Assembly: GCF_001598215.1 (NCBI RefSeq)
Contig: NZ_BCXJ01000002.1
Span: 186,001 to 250,000 of the forward strand
Reading direction: 5' to 3'
Source of the DNA: Shouchella clausii
Lineage (GTDB): Bacteria; Bacillota; Bacilli; Bacillales; Bacillaceae_D
Length of the DNA: 64,000 bases
Shown: positions 7,676-15,907 of the stretch, piece by piece
Layout of the letters: each line of letters opens with the position of its first letter
Numbering within the stretch: the first letter of the stretch is position 1
Translations under genes and position numbers: made by a program
The notes under the pieces: generated by a model
Seen by the model: the letters and a program-made list of their open reading frames with translations, nothing else
Told to the model about the DNA's origin: nothing
Databases searched by the model: none

Positions 7676-8019
7676 TAGATCTGTTCTCCTTTTTCTTTTT
7701 TTGTCCAGCGGTCTTTGTCTCTTGTTTGGAATTTATGCATGACAAGATCATGCGCTTCGCTCAAGTCGATTTGAAGTGAGTTCGCCAAACAAATAAGGAC
7801 AAACAGCATATCGCCGATTTCTTGTTCCATCGTTTTGTTTTCTTCTGATGCTTTTTTGGGCTTTTCACCATAGTAATGGTTCACTTCCCTCGCTAGCTCG
7901 CCTAATTCTTCCGTCAAGCGAGCCAACATCGCCAATGGGCTAAAATACCCTTCTTTAAACTGCCCTATGTACGAATCGACTTCTTTTTGCATTTCTGCGA
8001 TTGTTTTTCCTTCAGGCAT
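7675..8019 (-). CDS. ypjD: MazG-family nucleotide pyrophosphohydrolase YpjD
   Basis: A 114-aa MazG-like enzyme expected to hydrolyse nucleoside triphosphates to monophosphates, perhaps as house-cleaning. The metal-binding helices are TEELGELAREVNHYYGEKP (about 37) and MEQEIGDMLFVLICLAN (about 65). It is nearly identical in pattern to B. subtilis YpjD. The ATG at 8019 is preferred to the GTG at 8028, which lies too close to the AAAGGAAG site. It heads the dapB-mgsA operon. The transposon inserted just upstream lies between it and ypjC, which are neighbours in B. subtilis. Confidence 0.93.
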   Translation of the reverse strand: MPEGKTIAEMQKEVDSYIGQFKEGYFSPLAMLARLTEELGELAREVNHYYGEKPKKASEENKTMEQEIGDMLFVLICLANSLQIDLSEAHDLVMHKFQTRDKDRWTKKEKGEQI

Positions 8020-8072
8020 CAGCGGCACTTCCTTTCCCTTCTATCCTAGCGAAAAGCACGCGCCTGCGCAAT

Positions 8073-8250
8073 GTGAACTACCTGCCACCTACGCTTGCTT
8101 AGAGGTGGAGGCTTCTAAGGTAATCGCACCTAATGGTACGAAATTGACTTAGCTATCGAGCCTGTTCCATGCTCTATTGATGATTATACGAACCGTCGTA
8201 ACCCTTCACGTTTGATATTGATAGCAGCGTTCCAATCTCGATCTGCCACA
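8073..8250 (-). ncRNA. Predicted omega (right-end) RNA of TnpB
   Basis: TnpB nucleases of this family use an RNA made from the 3' end of tnpB and the right end of the element. Here that region covers the last codons of tnpB, about 100 nt of non-coding sequence and the 8085-8108 hairpin. The guide would be read from host sequence just past 8073. The position follows from family knowledge; the 5' limit is a guess. Confidence 0.4.
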
Positions 8251-9290
8251 AAACCACAATCACAATGGAAGATGCGCTCAGAAAGAGCGAGAGACTCCTT
8301 TACTTGACCACAACATGAACACGTTTTAGATGATGGAAACCACTTATCGATTTTGATAAGCTGTTTCCCCTGATCCTCTAACTTGTATTGGAGGAATGTC
8401 GTGAACATGCCCCATGCATGATCAGCAACGCTTTTGCCGAAATGAAGGGCTTGTGCCATTCCTTTCATGTTGAGGTCTTCGATCACCACGCAGTCATACC
8501 GTTTCGCTAATTGGTGCGATTCCTTATGTAGAAAGTCCTTTCGTTGGTTCGCAATTTTTTCATGTAGCTTCGCTACTTTCAGACGTTGTTTGTGCCAACG
8601 ACTAGAGCCTTTCTTTCTGCGTGATAAAATACGCTGTTCCTTCGCTAATTTTCCCAAGGCTTGGCGATAGAAACGAGGGTAATTGGCTGTCTCACCTTCT
8701 TCGCTATCGACAAATAAGCCATTCATGGAAAAATCTAAGCCAACAACAGCTTGTACGTCTTTTTGTGTAGGTTGATGTTCGTATTCAGTGAGAATCGAAA
8801 CATGGTATGTTCCTGTTTTTGTTCGAGAAACCGTACAAGACTTGAGGACATGATGGGACGGAATTTCCCGATGTTGTTTCATTTTTACAAGTTTCAGTTT
8901 CGGTAATTTGATAGAGCCATCCAAAAGCATGATGTTTCCGTTGACCACATTTGTTGTGTAGGACTGTCTTGCCTTGCGGCTTTTGAACTTCGGAAACTCA
9001 GCACGACCAGAGAAGAAGTTTTGGTATGCCTTCTGCAAATTCAGTTGGGCGTTCGCCAATGCGAGACTATCGACTTCTTTGAGCCATACAAACTCCTTTT
9101 TGTACTTGGCAGGAGTCGGGAATTTTTGTTTTTTAAAGGCTTCTTTGTCGTCCTTGAACTTCTCATAGGTTTCCTTTCGGTCAGCCAACATTTTATTGTA
9201 GACGAAACGAACGCAACCGAAAGTTTTCGTAAGAAGTTGCTCTTGTTCTTGCGTTGGGTACAGACGGAACTTATATGCTTTGTTTGCCAT
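8184..9290 (-). CDS. tnpB: RNA-guided endonuclease TnpB (transposase-associated)
   Basis: A 368-aa TnpB, a RuvC-fold nuclease guided by a transposon-derived RNA, which helps keep the element at its site. The N-terminal helix-turn-helix region starts KAYKFRLYPTQEQE. The RuvC acidic residues look intact: Asp in VVGLDFSMNG (about 187), Glu in VIEDLNMKG (about 273) and Asp in ADRDWNAAIN (about 352). The zinc finger is CSCCGQ and CDCG (about 325-345). Translation starts at ATG 9290 after an AGTGAGGTGATTCGAT site. No frameshift is seen, so it is probably active. Confidence 0.93.
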   Translation of the reverse strand: MANKAYKFRLYPTQEQEQLLTKTFGCVRFVYNKMLADRKETYEKFKDDKEAFKKQKFPTPAKYKKEFVWLKEVDSLALANAQLNLQKAYQNFFSGRAEFPKFKSRKARQSYTTNVVNGNIMLLDGSIKLPKLKLVKMKQHREIPSHHVLKSCTVSRTKTGTYHVSILTEYEHQPTQKDVQAVVGLDFSMNGLFVDSEEGETANYPRFYRQALGKLAKEQRILSRRKKGSSRWHKQRLKVAKLHEKIANQRKDFLHKESHQLAKRYDCVVIEDLNMKGMAQALHFGKSVADHAWGMFTTFLQYKLEDQGKQLIKIDKWFPSSKTCSCCGQVKESLALSERIFHCDCGFVADRDWNAAINIKREGLRRFV

Positions 9291-9442
9291 ATCGAATCAC
9301 CTCACTTTTCACTCGTGAAAATCGAACAAACCTATCTTTTGCATAGTCAGATATGCCATCATCAATCTGCGATCGTTTACGCCCAGAAGCCTTTCATTTT
9401 ATATCATAGCACAAAAAAGAGACAACTTTAGGCTACACCTAA

Positions 9443-9514
9443 CCCGAAATTCATCTCCCACTTTCACTGGTGCTGGTGCACCTTCACGTTTAGAAGTGGG
9501 AGACTTCTTTCGGG
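9443..9514. repeat. Nested palindrome at the transposon left end
   Basis: CCCGAAA (9443-9449) pairs with TTTCGGG (9508-9514). Inside it CTCCCACTT (9455-9463) pairs with AAGTGGGAG (9494-9502), and a smaller GGTGC/GCACC hairpin lies in the centre. The whole can form a cruciform of about 70 nt. It marks the left end of the tnpB element and probably serves in transposition. Confidence 0.65.
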
Positions 9515-9597
9515 GGAATTTAAAAATAATGACGTGATATTTCTTTTTTTCACGAAGTTGAGTAAACTAAGAATGGACGCGAAAAGGAGGCGATTGC

Positions 9598-10470
9598 TTG
9601 GAAGTCAACCGGCACGTTAAAAACATTTTTTTCATTTTGCTCGGCACGGCGCTTATGTCGTTTGGCCTTGTTTACTTTAATATGCAACACCAACTGGCAG
9701 ACGGCGGCGTTACAGGCATTACATTGCTTTTATTCTTTTTATTTACGATCAACCCGGCAATCACCAACATCGTTATTAACATTCCGTTGTTTTTTATAGG
9801 CTGGCGGATGTTAGGTCGGATTCCTTTTTACTATACACTCGTAGGCACGTTCAGTTTATCGTTATTCCTTGATTTGTTCCAGCGTATCAACTTACATATT
9901 TTCCTTGGCAATGACTTAATGCTTGCCGCATTGTTCGCAGGAGCCATCGTCGGTACAGGGCTCGGGCTTGTCTTCCGTTTTGGCGGCACAACCGGCGGCG
10001 CCGACATCATTGCGAAACTATGCTTGCGCTATTTTGGCTGGAGCATCGGGCGCACCTTTTTTGTATTTGATTCGTGTGTCATTGCCATCTCTCTCGTCTA
10101 TCTTGATTTGCGTGAAGCAATGTACACGATTGTCTATGTGTTTATTGCCGCCAAAGTCATTGACTTTATCCAACAAGGATCCTACAATGCGAAAGCAGCC
10201 TTTGTCATCTCCGAGTCGATTACGGAGATCTCAGAAGCGATTTTACGTGAAATGGGCCGAGGCGCAACGACATTACAAGGAAAAGGCACATTTACTGGCG
10301 ACGAAAAAGAAATTTTATATTGCGTCGTCGCCCGCAATGAAACGGTGAGGTTGCGCAATATTGTGCATCGCATTGATCCCCATGCGTTCATGACCATCCA
10401 CGATGTTTCCGAAGCGGCCGGTGAAGGGTTTACACTCGATGACAACAAGCAACCGATTCGAATTGGCTAA
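9598..10470 (+). CDS. ypjC: YitT-family membrane protein YpjC
   Basis: A 290-aa YitT-family protein (DUF161 plus DUF2179). About five or six hydrophobic segments fill residues 10-180, with the family glycine-rich stretch FRFGGTTGGADIIAK near 125. The soluble DUF2179 domain occupies about 205-285. The function of the family is unknown. The start is a TTG at 9598 preceded by AAAAGGAGGCGATTGC. It is one of very few plus-strand genes here and matches the position of ypjC in B. subtilis. Confidence 0.9.
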   Translation: MEVNRHVKNIFFILLGTALMSFGLVYFNMQHQLADGGVTGITLLLFFLFTINPAITNIVINIPLFFIGWRMLGRIPFYYTLVGTFSLSLFLDLFQRINLHIFLGNDLMLAALFAGAIVGTGLGLVFRFGGTTGGADIIAKLCLRYFGWSIGRTFFVFDSCVIAISLVYLDLREAMYTIVYVFIAAKVIDFIQQGSYNAKAAFVISESITEISEAILREMGRGATTLQGKGTFTGDEKEILYCVVARNETVRLRNIVHRIDPHAFMTIHDVSEAAGEGFTLDDNKQPIRIG

Positions 10471-10476
10471 GCAGTA

Positions 10477-10516
10477 AAAAAGCAACAGAGCATGTCGCTT
10501 CTCTGTTGCTTTTTTC
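10477..10516. terminator. Bidirectional terminator between ypjC and the MFS gene
   Basis: AAAAGCAACAGAG (10478-10490) pairs with CTCTGTTGCTTTT (10501-10513). Both strands end in a T-run, so it can serve ypjC on the plus strand and the exporter gene on the minus strand. Confidence 0.8.
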
Positions 10517-10584
10517 ATCTCCAACCATATCTATTGAAGAGCCATTCCCTTCTTCATTTAGCGCTATACGTTTGCTTTGAACAG

Positions 10585-11805
10585 TTACCGTTTTTCCACT
10601 TGGCTAGGACTGCTCTCTTTTTTCGTCAAACCAAGGCATGTACTAAGGGCCAACACGCTTGTGGCAAACATAATCGCAGCCATAGGCACTGCTGTTGATT
10701 CATCGATGCCTACAAGCGGCGCAACCATCGCTCCAAGGAATAAGGGCAACATGCCGAGCATCGCGCTAGCACTGCCAGCACGATGGCTTTGTTTGGCAAT
10801 TCCTAACGTAAAGGAAGAAGTTGTGATCATTCCCATTGACGTCATGTAAACAAAAATGGAAACGACAATTGTCCATAATGGCCCTTGAATGGCCGCCATG
10901 CAGACAAGGATAGCCGTAGCCGAGCTCGCAACCATCACTCCTGTTTTCAACAACGTTCGTTCATGAACTATGCCGGCTAAACGGCCAACCACGAAGGTAC
11001 CGGTAATAATGGCTAGACCATTAATGCCAAATAACACACTATAAACTTGTTCGTTTACACCGTAAATGCCTTGGTAAACAAACGGAGTGCCGGCCACATA
11101 GGCAAAACTGCCGCCATGAGCGAGCCCGAGTGTAAGTGCATAGCCGATAAAAGAACGGTCTTTAAGCAAATCTTTGAATGTCCATAGGATATGCGACAAA
11201 GAGCTTGGCACTCGCTTGCTTGGTGGAAGCGATTCTTCTAGCTTTATTCCTGCAACGAGAACGATCAAGACACCAAGCAAAGACAAAAACAAGAAAATCC
11301 AGCCCCAGCGCGCCCCTGGCAACAGCAAAATCGCCCCGCCTGCCATTGGCGCTAACATCGGCGCCACGGCATTAATGACCATAAGCAACGCAAAGAATTT
11401 TGTTAATGCTTGGCCTGTAAAAACATCGCGGACAACCGCACGAGACACGACAATCCCAGCTGCTGCCGTAAATCCTTGTAAAAAGCGCCCGGCAATCAAG
11501 ACGCCAATATTTGGAGCAAACGCACATAAAAGCGAAGCAACGGCAAATAACGTAATTGAAATGAGCAATGGCCGTTTCCTTCCCTTTGCGTCGCTGATCG
11601 GCCCAACGACAAGTTGCCCGATCGCCAAACCGATTAAGCACGTTGTTAAACTTAGTTGCACAAGCGAAGCAGGCGCTTGCAGATCTTCGCTAATTTGCAA
11701 AAAGCTCGGCAAATACATATCAATATTGAGTGGCCCAAGGACGGCTAGCATTCCAAGCAAAAACGCAAGCGCCAGCCTTTCCATTCCTGTTGGATTCTGT
11801 TTCAT
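10585..11805 (-). CDS. Bcr/CflA-type multidrug MFS exporter
   Basis: A 406-aa major facilitator with about 12 membrane segments, of the Bcr/CflA drug:proton antiporter type. It begins LGPLNIDMYLPSF near residue 22, a hallmark of this subfamily. The MFS loop motif between segments 2 and 3 is VGPISDAKGRKRPL (about 66). Substrates in relatives include bicyclomycin, chloramphenicol and sulfonamides; which applies here is unknown. ATG 11805 follows GGGGAGACGGA. It has no operon partner. Its upstream region holds two interleaved inverted repeats. Confidence 0.9.
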   Translation of the reverse strand: MKQNPTGMERLALAFLLGMLAVLGPLNIDMYLPSFLQISEDLQAPASLVQLSLTTCLIGLAIGQLVVGPISDAKGRKRPLLISITLFAVASLLCAFAPNIGVLIAGRFLQGFTAAAGIVVSRAVVRDVFTGQALTKFFALLMVINAVAPMLAPMAGGAILLLPGARWGWIFLFLSLLGVLIVLVAGIKLEESLPPSKRVPSSLSHILWTFKDLLKDRSFIGYALTLGLAHGGSFAYVAGTPFVYQGIYGVNEQVYSVLFGINGLAIITGTFVVGRLAGIVHERTLLKTGVMVASSATAILVCMAAIQGPLWTIVVSIFVYMTSMGMITTSSFTLGIAKQSHRAGSASAMLGMLPLFLGAMVAPLVGIDESTAVPMAAIMFATSVLALSTCLGLTKKESSPSQVEKR

Positions 11806-11872
11806 TCCGTCTCCCCATTTCTGATAAACAAACTCAGTCTACTTTAGGGAAACCATGTTTGTAAAGGGCTTT

Positions 11873-11948
11873 GCCCGAAAAAACGAGCATGGTCTGTTGA
11901 CATTTGTACATCAGCTTACTGTTAAAGCGTTTTTTCGGGGCATGCTCG
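11873..11948. promoter_or_regulatory. Interleaved inverted repeats upstream of the MFS gene
   Basis: CCCGAAAAAACG (11874-11885) is the perfect 12-bp reverse complement of CGTTTTTTCGGG (11928-11939). CGAGCATG (11884-11891) is the reverse complement of CATGCTCG (11941-11948). The two pairs interleave, as in an H-type pseudoknot, and on the minus strand the second stem is followed by a T-run like a terminator. It could be an RNA switch or a protein-binding region for the exporter gene. TTTACA-18-TAGACT lies between it and the gene. Confidence 0.35.
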
Positions 11949-11968
11949 CCCCCATTTTAAATGAGCAA

Positions 11969-12000
11969 GAAAAAACCAGCCCAAGTGAATGAGCTGGTTT
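11969..12000 (-). terminator. Terminator downstream of the YugP-type gene
   Basis: AAACCAGC (11973-11980) pairs with GCTGGTTT (11993-12000). On the minus strand the stem is followed by TTTTTTC. It lies 27 nt past the stop codon of the metallopeptidase gene. Confidence 0.8.
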
Positions 12001-12026
12001 CAGACTAAGCCGATTTGTTCCGATCA

Positions 12027-12725
12027 TTAGTCGCGTTGTGACAAGTAAATCATAATGAAGCGTGCTAGTTCAAGCAAAGCGACAAGCGCTGCTGCCACAT
12101 AAGTTAAAGCAGCGGCATCAAGGACTTTCTTTGTTTCCCGCTCTTCGTTGTTTACAATAATCCCACTTGCAACCATTTGCTCCATTGCTCTGTTGGAAGC
12201 GTTAAACTCGACTGGCAACGTAACCACTTGGAATAACACAGCGGTGGCAAAGAAGATAATACCCATTAGCAAAACAGGGTTTCCGCCAACTTGAGCACCG
12301 ACACCGAAGAGCAAACCGGCTAGAATGAGCCATTGGCCTAAATTGCTGCCGATGGAAGCAACTGGTGCCAAAGCGCTGCGAAATTTCAAGAATGAGTAGT
12401 TTTCTGCATCTTGGATCGCGTGTCCTACTTCATGAGCAGCAATGGCCGCTCCGGCAACTGAAGCGTTGCGGTAATTGTCTGTTGACAACCGTACAACTTT
12501 GGCACGTGGATCGTAGTGGTCAGATAATTCCCCTTTAACCTCTTCGACTTCAACATCATAAATGCCGTTGTCATGAAGAATTTTCCGGGCTACTTCCGCG
12601 CCTGTCATCCCTGCACTGTTACGGATGCGCGAATATTTTTTATACGCCCGTTTTACTTTTCCTTGAGCCAGAAGCGGGATTAGAATGAGAAACGCTAAAT
12701 AAAACAAATAAGCACCGAGACTCAT
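12027..12725 (-). CDS. YugP-type neutral zinc metallopeptidase
   Basis: A 232-aa membrane-bound peptidase of the YugP family (peptidase M81-like neutral zinc metallopeptidase group). The active-site HEVGH lies near residue 94. A membrane segment is at the N-terminus and two to three more follow residue 115. The substrate is unknown. The ATG at 12725 is chosen because a GTG nine bases upstream falls inside the GAGGTGA ribosome-binding site. It lies between the MFS gene and ypjB, where B. subtilis has no such gene. Confidence 0.87.
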   Translation of the reverse strand: MSLGAYLFYLAFLILIPLLAQGKVKRAYKKYSRIRNSAGMTGAEVARKILHDNGIYDVEVEEVKGELSDHYDPRAKVVRLSTDNYRNASVAGAAIAAHEVGHAIQDAENYSFLKFRSALAPVASIGSNLGQWLILAGLLFGVGAQVGGNPVLLMGIIFFATAVLFQVVTLPVEFNASNRAMEQMVASGIIVNNEERETKKVLDAAALTYVAAALVALLELARFIMIYLSQRD

Positions 12726-12842
12726 TGCAATCACCTCACTTTATCTTAATACTATTATCGTAATCAAAACGTCAAAGAAAATCAAACTTCCCGCTATTGC
12801 TACAAGCTGTTTTTTGAACGCCCGTCACAGTTTTGACACATT

Positions 12843-13616
12843 TTATTCTTTTGCCTTTACACGCCGTTTCTCAGCCCGGTATTTTCGATAACCGACATAA
12901 GATAAAGACGCAACAAGCGGCCCACCGATAGACAAAATTGCCCATAAAAGCGATGGGTCTATCCCATCCTCTTCACTACCTTCGTAAAGTTCTTTAAAAG
13001 CGCCACGCATCGTTTCAATATGACCTTCCAGCTGCTCAGACGATAATGATTGGTTTTCTAATAAAGCAAAATAGGAGTCAAAACGTACGACGGTTTGTTC
13101 CGTTGTGCTTAAGTGGATAGCAGGACGAATCATGCCGTATAGGGAATGAAATGCATTTATTTGGCGTTTCAGGGCTTGGGCATCTTTTGATACAGCCGCT
13201 TCCTCTAAATCGTCTAGTGACGCCATCACTTGCGTTTCTGTGCTTTTCCAAAGGGGTTCGCTGTTTTTGGCAAACGCGTCAATCGCAAGGCGAAACGCTG
13301 TGACGAGGCGAATTCGTTCATCATCAGGCATATTTGTAGCCGTCAGTGCATGTTCAGCATTTTCAAACGTTGTGGTTAGTGTGCGTAACGAAGACATCGT
13401 CCATTCCTGGTCTTCAAAATCATAAGAAAGGAAAAAATCCGCAAACACACTCATTAGCCGTTTTCCATCTTCATAACGCTGTTCTTTCGTTAGCTTCAGC
13501 ACTTGATTTGCCGTATGATTCAATTCTTTCCACGCTTGGGCATCATTTGCAGAGCCAGGCATAGGCAGCATCACTACGATACAAACAAGCAAAACGAGCA
13601 TCATCCAATGACGCAT
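12843..13616 (-). CDS. ypjB: Sporulation-associated protein YpjB
   Basis: A 257-aa protein with a signal peptide (MRHWMMLVLLVCIVVMLP). A mostly helical extracytoplasmic domain follows, and one C-terminal membrane segment (LLWAILSIGGPLVASLSYVG) precedes a basic tail. This matches the YpjB family, linked to sporulation by annotation in Bacillus; the molecular role is not known. ATG 13616 follows GAGGAGGGACAAGAA. It lies behind ypjA as in B. subtilis, and the two are probably cotranscribed. Confidence 0.85.
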   Translation of the reverse strand: MRHWMMLVLLVCIVVMLPMPGSANDAQAWKELNHTANQVLKLTKEQRYEDGKRLMSVFADFFLSYDFEDQEWTMSSLRTLTTTFENAEHALTATNMPDDERIRLVTAFRLAIDAFAKNSEPLWKSTETQVMASLDDLEEAAVSKDAQALKRQINAFHSLYGMIRPAIHLSTTEQTVVRFDSYFALLENQSLSSEQLEGHIETMRGAFKELYEGSEEDGIDPSLLWAILSIGGPLVASLSYVGYRKYRAEKRRVKAKE

Positions 13617-13671
13617 TTCTTGTCCCTCCTCTGTTCTAAACATCCTATGAACAAAAGGACAAGAGTAGACC

Positions 13672-14274
13672 TTAGCGCGGCAAATTAATACGAAGCGCGT
13701 GCTGGCGTACGTTTAGGAAGTAGACGGTTGCTACGCAGACAAGTCCTAACAGGAAAGTAAACCAGCCAATGCCGTCAATATAAGGCATAATTCGAGCACT
13801 TAGCCACGGGTGCATCTGAAAATGGTAATCGATAAAGTCGTTGAAGACGGTCCATAATAACGCAGTCGCCAAATGTCCTTTTTTGATGCGGAAATATGGC
13901 ATGAATAAAAGCGCCTGTAAAGCCATGCCTGCATGGGATACATTCAGCATAATAATTTGCCAATGAAGAGGGGCGCCTTCCATCACTTGAAACGTATTCA
14001 TGACGACTGCCCACACGCCATATTTAAGTAACGTCACGGCGGCAAGCGCTTCGATTAAGCCGGATTGCTTACGGCTCAAAAAACCAATCAACACAAACAC
14101 AAAAAACAAACTTGCCGTAGGACTGTCAGGCACAAACCAGATAAAATGCAGTGGAGTGGCCGCAAGCTGGTCGCCATACCAGTAAAACCCATAGATCGTG
14201 CCTAACACATTAATGATGAGCAGCAACCATAAACTGATGCGTTTCGTTAAAAGCCCGTACAAATAAGCTAGCAT
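13672..14274 (-). CDS. ypjA: DUF1405 membrane protein YpjA
   Basis: A 200-aa integral membrane protein with about six hydrophobic segments, of the DUF1405/YpjA family, with no known function. The signature FIWFVPDSPTASLFF lies near residue 43. The start at 14274 is chosen for the AAAGGAAGGG site six bases upstream; an earlier ATG at 14292 lacks one. It follows qcrC, separated by a hairpin-repeat-hairpin segment. Confidence 0.85.
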   Translation of the reverse strand: MLAYLYGLLTKRISLWLLLIINVLGTIYGFYWYGDQLAATPLHFIWFVPDSPTASLFFVFVLIGFLSRKQSGLIEALAAVTLLKYGVWAVVMNTFQVMEGAPLHWQIIMLNVSHAGMALQALLFMPYFRIKKGHLATALLWTVFNDFIDYHFQMHPWLSARIMPYIDGIGWFTFLLGLVCVATVYFLNVRQHALRINLPR

Positions 14275-14294
14275 GCCAGCCCTTCCTTTCATTA

Positions 14295-14318
14295 AAAAAG
14301 CTGCCTAAAAAGGCAGCT
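14295..14318 (-). terminator. Terminator between qcrC and ypjA (duplicated copy A)
   Basis: AGCTGCC (14299-14305) pairs with GGCAGCT (14312-14318), and the minus strand continues into a T-run. A near copy lies at 14370-14390, on the other side of the repeat. Confidence 0.7.
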
Positions 14319-14320
14319 CC

Positions 14321-14369
14321 AGACTGTAGACAAACGCTCGCATCCTTCGTTGTTCGTCTCGTTCCTTCA
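14321..14369. repeat. Dispersed 3'-end repeat, copy 2 (short form)
   Basis: Shares AGACTGTAGACAAACGCT and GCATCCTTCGTTG with the other copies but keeps only the first 49 bp, stopping after TCGTTCCTTC. It is flanked by two near-identical terminator-like hairpins. It lies 3' of qcrC. Confidence 0.8.
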
Positions 14370-14390
14370 AGCTGCCTAAAAAAGACAGCT
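14370..14390 (-). terminator. Hairpin after qcrC (duplicated copy B)
   Basis: AGCTGCC and GACAGCT pair with one G-T pair across an A-rich loop, 16 bases past the qcrC stop. It is a near duplicate of the hairpin at 14295-14318 and lies across repeat copy 2 from it. Confidence 0.55.
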
Positions 14391-14405
14391 CTTAGTATAA
14401 CACAA

Positions 14406-15182
14406 TCATTCAGGATCTTGACCATGGTTTGCGATGAACTCTGCCAAAATTTGCAGTTCTTCTTCAGAGCCCGTGAACTGGTCGGCAGGCATCGCTCCTT
14501 GCCCATTTTGAATGATTTCCATGATTTCTTCAGGTGTTTTTTCTGTTTCGAGCAAGTTCGGCGCTCCCGCACCACCTGTCATTTGGTCGCCATGACATTG
14601 GATGCATGAATCTTGGCTTGAATAAATTTCAAACCCTTCTGCTTCCTCATCAATTTCGGCTCCTTCTACTAGCTTCCCTTGCTGGGCAGCAGCTTCCCAG
14701 TCATGCTGGGCCACTGACTCCCATGTCAGGTAAACAACGGATGCGACACCAAGAAGCATAATAGATGTGGCAATCGGGCGACGGTGAGGCCGACGCTCTT
14801 TCGACGTATCCAACCATGGAGCCAGCAGCAAAGCGCCGAATGCCACGCCTGGAATAACCACTGTACCTAGCACATTAAAGTCGCCAGAAGCAAACTCATA
14901 CTTAAGCAATTGATATAAAAACAGGAAATACCAGTCTGGAAGCGGAATGTAAGCTTCCAATGGATCAGCGATTGCTTCAAGCGGCGCAGGATGGGCCACA
15001 GTTAAGCATAAAAAGCCCATTAAAAAGACTGCCCCTACCATCCATTCCCGCAATAGGAAGTTTGGCCAAAAAGCCTCCGTTTTTCCAGGGTATTCCGAGT
15101 AGTCTTTTGGAATGTTTGCTTTTCGGCCATCCGCCTTGACACGGGAATCGCCGACAAACTTCATTCCTTTTCCTCGATGCAT
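14406..15182 (-). CDS. qcrC: Menaquinol:cytochrome c reductase, cytochrome b/c subunit
   Basis: A 258-aa membrane subunit of the bc complex that passes electrons from menaquinol to cytochrome c. The N-terminal two-thirds corresponds to subunit IV of b6f complexes, with three membrane segments and the quinol-site loop PLPDWYFLFLYQLLKYE near residue 80. A fused C-terminal cytochrome c domain carries the heme site CIQCH near residue 199 and a likely Met ligand in GAMPADQ. ATG 15182 follows AAGGGGGGAAACCC. Third gene of qcrABC. Confidence 0.96.
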   Translation of the reverse strand: MHRGKGMKFVGDSRVKADGRKANIPKDYSEYPGKTEAFWPNFLLREWMVGAVFLMGFLCLTVAHPAPLEAIADPLEAYIPLPDWYFLFLYQLLKYEFASGDFNVLGTVVIPGVAFGALLLAPWLDTSKERRPHRRPIATSIMLLGVASVVYLTWESVAQHDWEAAAQQGKLVEGAEIDEEAEGFEIYSSQDSCIQCHGDQMTGGAGAPNLLETEKTPEEIMEIIQNGQGAMPADQFTGSEEELQILAEFIANHGQDPE

Positions 15183-15221
15183 GGGTTTCCCCCCTTAGTA
15201 TAGTCACATTTTTGCTAGCTA

Positions 15222-15893
15222 TTATAGCGGGCCAGAAATGCCTTGACGGCGAATCATGATAAAATGCGCTCCAAGCAAACCAAGCAATGCTGCTGGCAAG
15301 AAGAAGACATGGATAGCAAAAAAGCGTGTCAACGTCGCTGCACCAACAATTTCGCCTCCGGCAAGCAACGCTTTTGTAAAGTCGCCGATAATCGGTACGC
15401 TTTCGGCAATTTGAAGTGTTACGACAGTTGCAAAGTATGCTTTCATATCCCAAGGCAACAAATAGCCTGTTAAGCCAAGGCCCAGCATCACAAAGAAAAT
15501 CAATACTCCTACAACCCAGTTTAATTCACGTGGCTTTTTGTACGAGCCGGTAAAGAACACGCGCAACGTATGTAAAAACATCATGACAATAACAAGGCTG
15601 GCGCCCCAATGGTGCATGCCGCGGACAATGACACCCATTGCTACATCGTTTTGCAAAAAGTAAACAGATGCATGGGCATTAACAATATCCGGCACGTAAT
15701 ACATGGTAAGGAACATTCCCGACAAAATTTGAATAACGGTTACAAAAAACGTCAAACCGCCAAAACAATAAATAAACGCTGAAAAGTGATGAGCTGGGTT
15801 GACGTGCTCCGGCACTTCATGGTCAGCGATATCCCGCCACATTGGCGTTATGTCGAGACGCTCGTCCACATAATCATAAATTTTTTGAAGCAT
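15222..15893 (-). CDS. qcrB: Menaquinol:cytochrome c reductase, cytochrome b subunit
   Basis: A 223-aa cytochrome b6-type protein with four membrane helices. The paired heme-ligand histidines lie in RGMHHWGASLVIVMMFLHTLRVF (about residues 84-106) and HVFF near 200. The loop GYLLPWDMKAYFAT is near 142. Length and start (MLQKIYDYVDERLDI) agree with the Bacillus family. It lies between qcrA and qcrC in one operon. Confidence 0.96.
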   Translation of the reverse strand: MLQKIYDYVDERLDITPMWRDIADHEVPEHVNPAHHFSAFIYCFGGLTFFVTVIQILSGMFLTMYYVPDIVNAHASVYFLQNDVAMGVIVRGMHHWGASLVIVMMFLHTLRVFFTGSYKKPRELNWVVGVLIFFVMLGLGLTGYLLPWDMKAYFATVVTLQIAESVPIIGDFTKALLAGGEIVGAATLTRFFAIHVFFLPAALLGLLGAHFIMIRRQGISGPL

Positions 15894-15907
15894 TTCTCGC
15901 GCCCCTC

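Larger units (their letters stand above)
8073..9518 (-). mobile_element. tnpB-only IS200/IS605-type transposon (IS1341 group)
   Basis: The unit contains one gene, tnpB, and no tnpA, flanked by subterminal hairpins as expected for single-strand transposons. The right end, on the minus strand, carries a hairpin (8085-8108) followed by GTAGTTCAC at about 8073-8080. The left end is a long nested palindrome (9443-9514). TTTAA lies directly outside the left end (9519-9523) and would be a plausible target-adjacent motif. No direct target repeats are expected. The exact ends are inferred from these signals and could shift by several bases. Confidence 0.7.

Noticed and set aside
9021-9431. Plus-strand frame of 136 codons across the 5' part of tnpB
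   Set aside because: It lies antisense to the intact tnpB and its left end palindrome and lacks a start signal.
11896-11927. Plus-strand TTGACA-17-TGTTAA as a promoter for another small RNA
   Set aside because: The -10 box is poor and the next plus-strand hairpin (11973-12000) lacks a good T-run, so no complete unit is seen.
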